DNA of 19,216 nucleotides, from positions 1-19,216 of the forward strand of contig JBAYSY010000051.1 in NCBI GenBank assembly GCA_041675885.1, given 5' to 3'. The notes under the pieces were generated by a model that worked only from the letters and a program-made list of their open reading frames with translations, had not been told where the DNA came from and did no database searches. This stretch comes from JBAYSY01 sp041675885 (lineage in GTDB: Bacteria; Pseudomonadota; Alphaproteobacteria; Rhodobacterales; Rhodobacteraceae). A program made the translations under genes and the position numbers. Below are positions 13,662-19,216 of the stretch, piece by piece. The stretch's first letter is position 1, and the number at the start of each line of letters is the position of its first letter.

Positions 13662-13840
13662 TGGGCCACGCGGCGGCCAAGCGAAAGCAGATCGTCGCGG
13701 GCGATGATCCGATGCACCAGCGCGCGGGCTTCGGCAGGGGAAACCGGGGTCGATCCGAGGAATTCCAGGAGATCGTGGCGTTCACGTCGTGGCAGCGCCA
13801 TCATTCGGGCAAAATCTGTGGGTTCGATGTTTATCTTCAT
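13652..13840 (-). CDS. Small hypothetical protein, divergent to luxR
   Basis: A 62-residue frame starting MKINIEPTDFARMMALPRRE and ending GRRVAHGA. The composition is balanced (acidic, basic and hydrophobic residues spread evenly) and codon third positions are GC-rich as in the neighbouring genes, unlike the arginine-rich shadow frames common here. A mostly helical, soluble protein is likely. I see no clear ribosome binding site. Its start is 76 nt from the luxR start on the opposite strand, so the two could share a regulatory region. No function can be assigned; it may also be a decayed gene, since its end lies in a tandem repeat. Confidence 0.45.
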   Translation of the reverse strand: MKINIEPTDFARMMALPRRERHDLLEFLGSTPVSPAEARALVHRIIARDDLLSLGRRVAHGA

Positions 13841-13882
13841 AACCGGACTCGTATGACCGTCATCAGCCCCCTCAATTTACGG

Positions 13883-13911
13883 TTGACTAGGATTCTGGCA
13901 ACCTGTCTAAA
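13883..13911 (+). promoter_or_regulatory. Sigma70-like promoter of luxR-type gene
   Basis: TTGACT (13883-13888, 5 of 6) and TCTAAA (13906-13911, 4 of 6) are spaced 17 nt apart. The -10 ends 5 nt before the ATG at 13917, so the predicted transcript would start at or within the start codon. The stretch 13901-13920 also starts ACCTGT and is a partial 20-bp dyad (6 of 10 positions), weakly resembling a lux box. Confidence 0.55.
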
Positions 13912-13916
13912 AAGGC

Positions 13917-14528
13917 ATGTCTATTCAGTCGAGAATCGATCTTGAACTTAAAAAACTGGAGGTTATGGCCTCCGGTGGGTACTTTGTCGGGCTGCATATC
14001 AGGTTTACTGCACCCCTGATGTCCTTTCAGACCTACGATCAGGCCTGGCTCGATCACTACACGGAAAACGGCCTCGTGCTGCGCGACCCCATGACCGCAT
14101 GGGGTTTCAGCACCACCGGCGCCATCCGCTGGAGCGATGAGCGCCTGCCCGACCCGTTCGGCCTTTTCAAGGAGGCGGCGCAGTTCGGTTTGCGCTATGG
14201 CGTGACGATCGCCTGCGGGCCGATCAAGTCACGCTCCATCGCCAGTTTCACACGGGGGGACCGGGAATTCAGCGATGAGGAAATCGCCCATATTTCCGAG
14301 ATCGTGCATCGGCTGCATGACATGACCCAGCCCCCCGATGAATTGACCAAGGCGCAGATCGAAGCCTTGAGGTGTATCGCGGGGGGCGACCGTCATGCTG
14401 CGGCGGCCGCAAAGCTGGGAATATCCGAAAGCGCGTTGAAGGCGAGGGTGACCTCGGCACGGCAACGGCTGATGGCACGGACCACGGCCGAGGCCATTCA
14501 GCGCGCGAAAGACTACAGACTGCTCTGA
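13917..14528 (+). CDS. LuxR-family quorum-sensing transcriptional regulator
   Basis: A predicted acyl-homoserine-lactone receptor and DNA-binding regulator of 203 residues. The N-terminal autoinducer domain keeps the residues that line the pocket in LuxR/TraR with exact spacing: W44, Y48, D57-P58 and W72 (TraR W57, Y61, D70-P71, W85). The C-terminal domain (about 143-203) is a LuxR-type helix-turn-helix (LTKAQIEALRCIAGG, then AAAKLGISESALKARVTSARQRLMA). The start at 13917 has only a weak AAAAGG next to it; an alternative ATG at 13965 has GGAGG only 2 nt upstream and would remove conserved N-terminal sequence. It is followed 53 nt later by the synthase gene, the usual cognate arrangement. Confidence 0.92.
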   Translation: MSIQSRIDLELKKLEVMASGGYFVGLHIRFTAPLMSFQTYDQAWLDHYTENGLVLRDPMTAWGFSTTGAIRWSDERLPDPFGLFKEAAQFGLRYGVTIACGPIKSRSIASFTRGDREFSDEEIAHISEIVHRLHDMTQPPDELTKAQIEALRCIAGGDRHAAAAAKLGISESALKARVTSARQRLMARTTAEAIQRAKDYRLL

Positions 14529-14553
14529 CAGGCGCCCTCCGCACGGTTATAGT
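14525..14553 (+). promoter_or_regulatory. Sigma70-like promoter of luxI-type gene
   Basis: CTGACA (14525-14530, 5 of 6) and TATAGT (14548-14553, 5 of 6) are spaced exactly 17 nt. The -35 overlaps the luxR stop codon. A GTGATCAC palindrome (14552-14559) lies at the expected start point. AGGAGG at 14571-14576 serves the ATG at 14582. Confidence 0.65.
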
Positions 14554-14581
14554 GATCACCGCAACCCTGCAGGAGGAAGCC

Positions 14582-15172
14582 ATGCAGACCACAACCCTGT
14601 CCTTCGAGAATCTCCACAACCACGGGGAGCTTTTCGCGAACATGCTGCGCGCCCGGCGCGAGCTGTTCATCGTTCGCAACAAATGGAACCTGCCCGAAGC
14701 CCTGGGCATGGAATACGACCAGTATGACACGCCGGCAAGCCGCTGGGTCGTGGTCCATGACGAGTTCGGTCGGGTGCTGGCCGGAAACCGCCTGACGCCC
14801 ACCACCGCGCGCTGCGGCATCTACAGCTACATGATCCGCGACGCGCAGCGCGGGCTTCTGGACACCATCCCGGCGCATCTGCTTTATGACGAGGCGCCGG
14901 TGGCGGAGCATGTCTGGGAAAGCTCGCGCCTGTTCGTGGCGCATGATGTTCCGGCGGCAATCCGGCGCAAGGTCCATGCCCGGCTGATTGCGGAACTCGG
15001 TGCCTCGGCGCGCAAGCTGGGCGCGACCCATTGCCTGACGCTGCTTGCCGCCAACTGGCCGCGTTGGGCGGGCCGGGTCGGCGTGTCGATGACGGCGATG
15101 GGCCCGGTGATGGAGATCGACGGGATCGACAACCAGGTCGTGTCGATGGACTTCAGCGCCAACCTGCATTGA
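14582..15172 (+). CDS. Acyl-homoserine-lactone synthase (LuxI family)
   Basis: This 196-residue enzyme makes N-acyl-homoserine lactone from S-adenosylmethionine and an acyl carrier protein-bound fatty acid. The conserved residues of the family are in place: R25, F29, W35 (RRELFIVRNKW), D46 and D49 (YDQYD), R70 (AGNRLTPT), and E113/R116 (VWESSR). The start ATG at 14582 follows AGGAGG with 5-nt spacing; the frame extends upstream only as a shadow of luxR. It is paired with the luxR-type gene just upstream. Acyl-chain length cannot be read from the sequence. It ends 125 nt before the protease gene, which has its own ribosome binding site. Confidence 0.93.
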   Translation: MQTTTLSFENLHNHGELFANMLRARRELFIVRNKWNLPEALGMEYDQYDTPASRWVVVHDEFGRVLAGNRLTPTTARCGIYSYMIRDAQRGLLDTIPAHLLYDEAPVAEHVWESSRLFVAHDVPAAIRRKVHARLIAELGASARKLGATHCLTLLAANWPRWAGRVGVSMTAMGPVMEIDGIDNQVVSMDFSANLH

Positions 15173-15297
15173 GACCGGCCTCGAACCGCTGGCGGCGCGT
15201 GGGTGGGGTGCGCGCCGCAGCCGGTCTTGCAGGTTGCGGCCGGGCCGCGCCGGTCCCATATCGGCGAAGGTCCGGATCAGCCAAGCGAGGAGTGTCG

Positions 15298-16728
15298 ATG
15301 CCCGGCTTTGCCCGTTTGCCCGCCTTTATTCGTTTGCCCGTGGTTCTGGCCTGTGCCGGGGCCGCTTTTCTTTTGTCCGTTTCAGTCTCCGCCCCGCTTC
15401 GGGCCGAGACGGTGCCCGCCTCGCGGGCCGATATTTCCCTGACCTTCGCGCCGGTGGTGCGCGCTTCCGCGCCCGCGGTGGTCAATATCTACGCCCGCCA
15501 GGTGGTGGAGGGGCGCCGCAGCCCCTTCGCGGGCGATCCGTTCTTCGACCAGTTCTTCCGCGATTTCGGCCAGACCGCGCCACGGGTGCGCAACTCGCTG
15601 GGCTCGGGGGTGATCGTCTCCGATTCGGGGCTGGTGGTGACGAATTACCACGTGGTCGGTGCCGCGACCGAGATCACCGTGGTTCTGAACGACCGCCGCG
15701 AATATTCGGCCCGCCCGGTACTGGCCGATGAACAAAGCGACCTTGCCGTGCTGCGGCTGGCGGGGGCCGAGGGGCTGCCGGTGCTGCCGTTCCGCGCGGG
15801 GGATGAGCCCGAGGTGGGCGAACTGGTTCTGGCGATCGGCAACCCGTTCGGGATCGGCCAGACGGTTTCGATGGGGATCGTCTCGGGGCTGGCGCGGTCG
15901 GCGCTGTCGGTGGGCGACGGGCGCGGCTATTTCATCCAGACCGACGCGGCGATCAACCCGGGCAACTCGGGCGGCGCGCTGGTGGATACCGAAGGGCGGC
16001 TGGTGGGCATCAACACCGCGATCATGTCGGCCTCGGGCTCGTCCAGCGGGGTCGGCTTTGCCATTCCCGCCCCGCTGGTGCGCGCCGTGGTGGCGCAGGC
16101 CGAGGCCGGGGAAGACGCCTTCGTCCGCCCATGGGCCGGGGTGACGGGGCAGGGGGTCGATGCGGGGCTGGCCGAGAGCATGGGCCTGCCCCGGCCCGAA
16201 GGGGTGGTGCTGGTCGATCTGCACCCGGCCAGCCCGTTCCGGGCCGCAGGGCTGCTGTCGGGCGATGTGATCCTGTCGCTGGACGGTGCGCCGGTGAACA
16301 CGCCGCAGGAGATCCTGTTCCGCCTTTCGGTGCGCGGCCCCGGCGGCGAGGCGGCGCTGAACTATCTGCGCGACGGTGCGGGGCGGGAAACCCGCGTGGC
16401 GCTCATCTCCCCGCCCGAGGATCCGCCGCGCGATACGCAAGAGATCACCGGCCGGGTGGCGCTGGCGGGGCTGGCGGTGGCGCGGATCAATCCGGCGGTG
16501 ATCGCCGAGCTTGACCTGCCCCTGTCCGCCGAAGGGGTGGTCGCACTTTCGGTCGGGGGTCTCGCCGCCCGGGCCGGGTTCCGGCCGGGCGACATCCTGC
16601 TGGCGGTCAACGGCGCGCGGATCGAGACCCCGCAGGACGTGGCCGCCGCTGCCCGCGCCAACACCCGCCGGTGGGAGGCCGATGTGCTGCGCGACGGCCG
16701 GGCGCTGCGGCTGCGGTTCACCTTCTGA
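15298..16728 (+). CDS. Periplasmic Do-like serine protease with two PDZ domains
   Basis: A DegP/DegQ-type (HtrA) protease that degrades or refolds damaged envelope proteins. The 476-residue protein has a signal peptide (about 1-36, ending LRA), a trypsin-like domain with the triad H118 (TNYHVVG), D148 (SDLAVLR) and S224 (GNSGGAL), then two PDZ domains (about 278-370 and 385-475). The start at 15298 follows GCGAGGAG with 7-nt spacing; the frame stays open through the luxI end, but only this start gives a signal peptide. The upstream 125-nt spacer has at best a weak TTGCGG/CATATC pair. DegP versus DegQ cannot be decided here. rarA follows 38 nt later. Confidence 0.94.
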   Translation: MPGFARLPAFIRLPVVLACAGAAFLLSVSVSAPLRAETVPASRADISLTFAPVVRASAPAVVNIYARQVVEGRRSPFAGDPFFDQFFRDFGQTAPRVRNSLGSGVIVSDSGLVVTNYHVVGAATEITVVLNDRREYSARPVLADEQSDLAVLRLAGAEGLPVLPFRAGDEPEVGELVLAIGNPFGIGQTVSMGIVSGLARSALSVGDGRGYFIQTDAAINPGNSGGALVDTEGRLVGINTAIMSASGSSSGVGFAIPAPLVRAVVAQAEAGEDAFVRPWAGVTGQGVDAGLAESMGLPRPEGVVLVDLHPASPFRAAGLLSGDVILSLDGAPVNTPQEILFRLSVRGPGGEAALNYLRDGAGRETRVALISPPEDPPRDTQEITGRVALAGLAVARINPAVIAELDLPLSAEGVVALSVGGLAARAGFRPGDILLAVNGARIETPQDVAAAARANTRRWEADVLRDGRALRLRFTF

Positions 16729-16766
16729 CCCTTCCCCCGCGCCCGGCGGGGGCGTAAAGTCCCGCC

Positions 16767-18089
16767 ATGTCCGACCTGTTCGACCCGCCCCCCGATGCCG
16801 ACCGCCGCGACCCCGCGGCCGGAACACCGCGCCCGCTGGCCGACCGGCTTCGCCCGGCCCGGCTTTCCGATGTGGTGGGACAGGACAAGGTTCTGTCGCC
16901 CGAGGGCCCGCTGGGGGCGATGCTTGCCTCGGGCAGCCTGTCGTCGCTGATCCTCTGGGGGCCGCCCGGGGTGGGCAAGACCACCATCGCCCGGCTTCTG
17001 GCCGACGAGACCGACCTCGCCTTCGTGCAGATCAGCGCGATCTTCACCGGCGTGCCCGAATTGCGCAAGGTGTTCGAGGCCGCAAGGCTGCGCCGGGGGC
17101 AGGGGCGTGGCACGCTCCTGTTCGTCGATGAGATCCACCGCTTCAACAAGGCGCAGCAGGACGGGTTCCTGCCGCATATGGAGGACGGCACCATCCTGCT
17201 GGTGGGTGCCACCACCGAGAACCCGTCCTTCGAGTTGAACGCCGCGCTGATGAGCCGGGCACAGGTGATCGTGCTGGAACGGCTGGGGCTTGCCGATCTC
17301 GAACGTCTGGCGCAGCGGGCCGAGCAGGCACTGGGCCGGGCGCTGCCGCTTACCGGCGAGGCACGTGAGGCGCTCCTGGAGATGGCCGACGGCGATGGCC
17401 GGGCGCTTTTCAACCTGATCGAGCAGGTGGCGGCGTGGAAGACCCCGGCCCTGCTCGACCGCGAGGCGCTGGCCACGCGGCTGATGCGCCGGGCGGCGGC
17501 CTACGACAAGTCGGGCGACGCGCATTACAACCTGATCTCGGCGCTCCACAAGTCGGTGCGCGGCTCGGACCCCGACGCCGCGCTCTACTGGTTCGCGCGG
17601 ATGCTGGAAGGGGGCGAGGACCCGCGCTACCTCGCCCGCCGTCTGGTGCGCATGGCGATCGAGGACATCGGTCTGGCCGACAGCCACGCCTGGACCCTGT
17701 GCCTGCAAAGCTGGGAAACCTACGAGCGGCTGGGCTCGCCCGAAGGCGAGCTGGCGCTGGCGCAGGCGGTGATCTATCTCGCGCTCGCGCCCAAGTCGAA
17801 CGCGGGCTATGTGGCCTACAAGGCGGCCCGGGCCGAGGCGAAGCGCAGCGGGTCCGAACCGCCGCCGAAGCATATCCTGAACGCACCGACCCGGATGATG
17901 AAGGATCAGGGCTACGGTGCGGGTTACGCCTACGACCACGACGCCGAGGATGGCTTTTCGGGCCAGAACTACTTCCCCGAGACCATGAAACGCCCGCTGT
18001 TCTACACCCCCCCCGAACGCGGCTTCGAGCGCGAGTTGAAGAAACGGGTGGAATATTTCGCCAGGCTGCGGGCGAAACGGCAGGGCTGA
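16767..18089 (+). CDS. rarA: Replication-associated recombination protein A (AAA+ ATPase)
   Basis: RarA (MgsA) is a clamp-loader-like ATPase that acts at stalled replication forks with SSB. The 440-residue protein has Walker A GPPGVGKT (65-72), Walker B LLFVDEIHRF (117-126) and sensor 1 GATTENP (147-153). The C-terminal tetramerisation part contains SGDAHYNLISALHKSVRGSDPDAALYWFARML, EDIGLAD, and the tail GYAYDHD...FSGQNYFPE typical of the family. It lies 38 nt after the protease and may be cotranscribed with it. It ends before a 305-nt non-coding spacer. Confidence 0.95.
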   Translation: MSDLFDPPPDADRRDPAAGTPRPLADRLRPARLSDVVGQDKVLSPEGPLGAMLASGSLSSLILWGPPGVGKTTIARLLADETDLAFVQISAIFTGVPELRKVFEAARLRRGQGRGTLLFVDEIHRFNKAQQDGFLPHMEDGTILLVGATTENPSFELNAALMSRAQVIVLERLGLADLERLAQRAEQALGRALPLTGEAREALLEMADGDGRALFNLIEQVAAWKTPALLDREALATRLMRRAAAYDKSGDAHYNLISALHKSVRGSDPDAALYWFARMLEGGEDPRYLARRLVRMAIEDIGLADSHAWTLCLQSWETYERLGSPEGELALAQAVIYLALAPKSNAGYVAYKAARAEAKRSGSEPPPKHILNAPTRMMKDQGYGAGYAYDHDAEDGFSGQNYFPETMKRPLFYTPPERGFERELKKRVEYFARLRAKRQG

Positions 18090-18394
18090 GCGGGGGAGGG
18101 GAGGCTCCCGCCCCCTTGTGGCGCGCTTTCGCGCACGACAAGGCGTTGGGCCCGGCGCCGCGCTGGCGCGCGGCGTGCCTCCGGCGGGGATATTGGGGGA
18201 CAGAAGAATGACAAGGGGGCTCTCTTAAAAATCTTCATCTTGCCAGAAATATTCTCGGGGGGTGAATTGCCGGGGAACCCGGCAAGAGGGGGGCAGACGG
18301 CCCCCCTTCCCCGGCCGCCACGGGGGGCGGCCCCTGCGGTGTTGACAACCCGGCCATGGCGGCGGAGAGAGGCGCGGCAATGCGGGAGAGGCCG
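18090..18394. other. Hairpin-rich spacer between rarA and the pseudouridine synthase
   Basis: No gene is supported in this 305-nt gap. It holds a small hairpin (18121-18125 with 18130-18134); two related segments in opposite orientation around ATATT (18178-18211 and 18234-18265); an 8-bp perfect hairpin (18267-18274 with 18278-18285, loop GAA); a G6C/GC6 hairpin (18288-18294 with 18300-18306); and a 7-bp hairpin (18313-18319 with 18326-18332). A TTGACA at 18342-18347 could be the -35 of the next gene, but no good -10 follows at 17 nt. The stretch around 18216-18240 is unusually AT-rich. Confidence 0.5.
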
Positions 18395-19216
18395 ATGAGC
18401 GGCGTGGAACTTGTGACGGTGACCGAGGCGGAGGGCGAACAGCGGCTCGACCGCTGGCTCAGGCGGCGGCATCCGCATCTGACCCAGGGCATGGTCGAAA
18501 AGCTGTGCCGCACCGGGCAGGTCCGGATCGACGGCGCGCGGGCCAGGGCCGCGGCCCGCGTCAGTCCCGGCGCCGTGGTGCGGGTGCCGCCGCTGCCCGA
18601 CCCGGGAACCGAAGCGCCGCGCCGCGAGGCATCCGACACGATCCCCGACGCCGATGCCGAGATGATCCGGTCCTGCGTGCTGTGGCAGGACCAGCATATC
18701 ATCGTGCTGAACAAGCCCGCCGGTCTGCCGTCGCAAGGGGGCAGCGGTCTGGGCAACCGCCATGTGGACGGGCTGACCCCGGCGCTGATGTTCGGCTACA
18801 AGGAACGGCCCAAGCTTGTCCACCGGCTCGACAAGGACACGTCCGGCCTCTTGCTGCTCGCCCGCACCGACCGGGTGGCGCGTGGCCTGTCCGAGGCGTT
18901 CCGCAACCGCACCACCCGCAAGATCTACTGGGCGGTGGTCGCGGGGCTGCCTGCGCCGCGCATGGGCACGATCCGCTTCGGGCTGGTCAAGGCGCCCGGA
19001 CGCGGCACCGGCGGCGAGGGTGAGCGGATGCGCTGCATCCACCCCGGCGAGGTCGCGAAGACCGAGGGGGCGAAACGTGCCACCACCGATTACGCGGTGC
19101 TCTCGGCGCTGGGCACCCGTGCCGCCTGGGTGGCGCTGGTGCCGATCACCGGACGGACGCATCAACTGCGCGCCCATATGGCCGAGATCGGCCATCCGAT
19201 CGCGGGCGACGGCAAA
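18395..19216 (+). CDS. RluC/RluD-type 23S rRNA pseudouridine synthase, 5' part
   Basis: Converts specific uridines of large-subunit rRNA to pseudouridine. The first 274 codons are present, without a stop, so the gene runs off the window; the family is usually 300-350 residues. The N-terminal S4-like RNA-binding domain (about 15-65, RLDRWLRRRHPHL) precedes the catalytic domain with LNKPAGLPSQGG and the active-site motif HRLDKDTSG, whose Asp is the catalytic residue. ITGRTHQLRAHMAEIGHPIAGD follows near the end. The start at 18395 has GGGAGAGG upstream; in-frame ATGs at 18356 and 18380 are possible alternatives. RluC fits best by sequence, but exact target sites cannot be assigned. Confidence 0.93.
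   Translation, partial: MSGVELVTVTEAEGEQRLDRWLRRRHPHLTQGMVEKLCRTGQVRIDGARARAAARVSPGAVVRVPPLPDPGTEAPRREASDTIPDADAEMIRSCVLWQDQHIIVLNKPAGLPSQGGSGLGNRHVDGLTPALMFGYKERPKLVHRLDKDTSGLLLLARTDRVARGLSEAFRNRTTRKIYWAVVAGLPAPRMGTIRFGLVKAPGRGTGGEGERMRCIHPGEVAKTEGAKRATTDYAVLSALGTRAAWVALVPITGRTHQLRAHMAEIGHPIAGDGK

Noticed and set aside
14544..14561. lux box at the CGGT...ACCG dyad before luxI
   Set aside because: Only four-base arms pair and the sequence does not resemble the ACCTG-type lux box; it lies over the -10 and expected start point.
15234..15262. Promoter for the Do-like protease (TTGCGG-17-CATATC)
   Set aside because: Only 3 of 6 matches in each hexamer, no better than chance in this composition.
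15382..16827. 481-codon open frame on the - strand opposite the Do-like protease
   Set aside because: Antisense shadow in GC-rich sequence; the + strand protein has signal peptide, catalytic triad and PDZ domains.
18002..19195. 397-codon open frame on the - strand at the window end
   Set aside because: It overlaps the clear pseudouridine synthase and the rarA end; no recognisable domain.

Overview
The window is a high-GC chromosomal segment from an alphaproteobacterium, most likely a member of the Rhodobacterales/Rhodobacteraceae. The evidence is the protein sequences, GC-rich codon use, a long zinc-free S14, an adenylate kinase with a four-cysteine LID, and a Do-type protease, rarA and rluC-type genes downstream of rplQ. 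All confidently called genes lie on the + strand. One small candidate gene lies on the - strand at 13652-13840.

Positions 1-6823 hold the distal S10 operon (rplB 3' end, rpsS, rplV, rpsC, rplP, rpmC, rpsQ) and most of the spc operon (rplN, rplX, rplE, rpsN, rpsH, rplF, rplR, rpsE, rpmD). Spacing is mostly 0-19 nt. The exception is a 316-nt spacer between rplP and rpmC, which carries a REP-like hairpin, a terminator-like hairpin and a nested inverted-repeat element.

Positions 6824-8114 interrupt the spc operon. A strong terminator follows rpmD, then comes a gene for an exported glycine/alanine-rich protein of unknown function, then a second terminator. The gene is bracketed by two imperfect direct repeats of about 100 bp, each made of a REP-like hairpin plus a terminator. 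A good sigma70-like promoter at 7991-8019 then serves rplO-secY-adk (8115-10739).

Positions 10740-13454 hold the alpha operon: rpsM (GTG start), rpsK, rpoA and rplQ. It has its own promoter-like region and leader hairpins, and an inverted pair of REP units lies between rpoA and rplQ. A terminator follows rplQ. rpmJ (L36) is absent here.

Positions 13455-15172 hold a short tandem repeat, a small divergent candidate gene, and a LuxR-type receptor/LuxI-type acyl-homoserine lactone synthase pair. Each quorum-sensing gene has its own promoter-like sequence. The luxR -10 box lies so close to the start codon that a leaderless mRNA is predicted.

Positions 15298-19216 hold a periplasmic Do-like serine protease with two PDZ domains, the replication-associated ATPase RarA, a 305-nt hairpin-rich spacer, and the first 274 codons of an RluC/RluD-type rRNA pseudouridine synthase that runs off the window.

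In functional terms the window joins the core translation, secretion and transcription machinery to an accessory quorum-sensing module. Six REP-like units, all in gaps within the ribosomal cluster and next to terminators or gene breaks, are the clearest structural theme beyond the genes.
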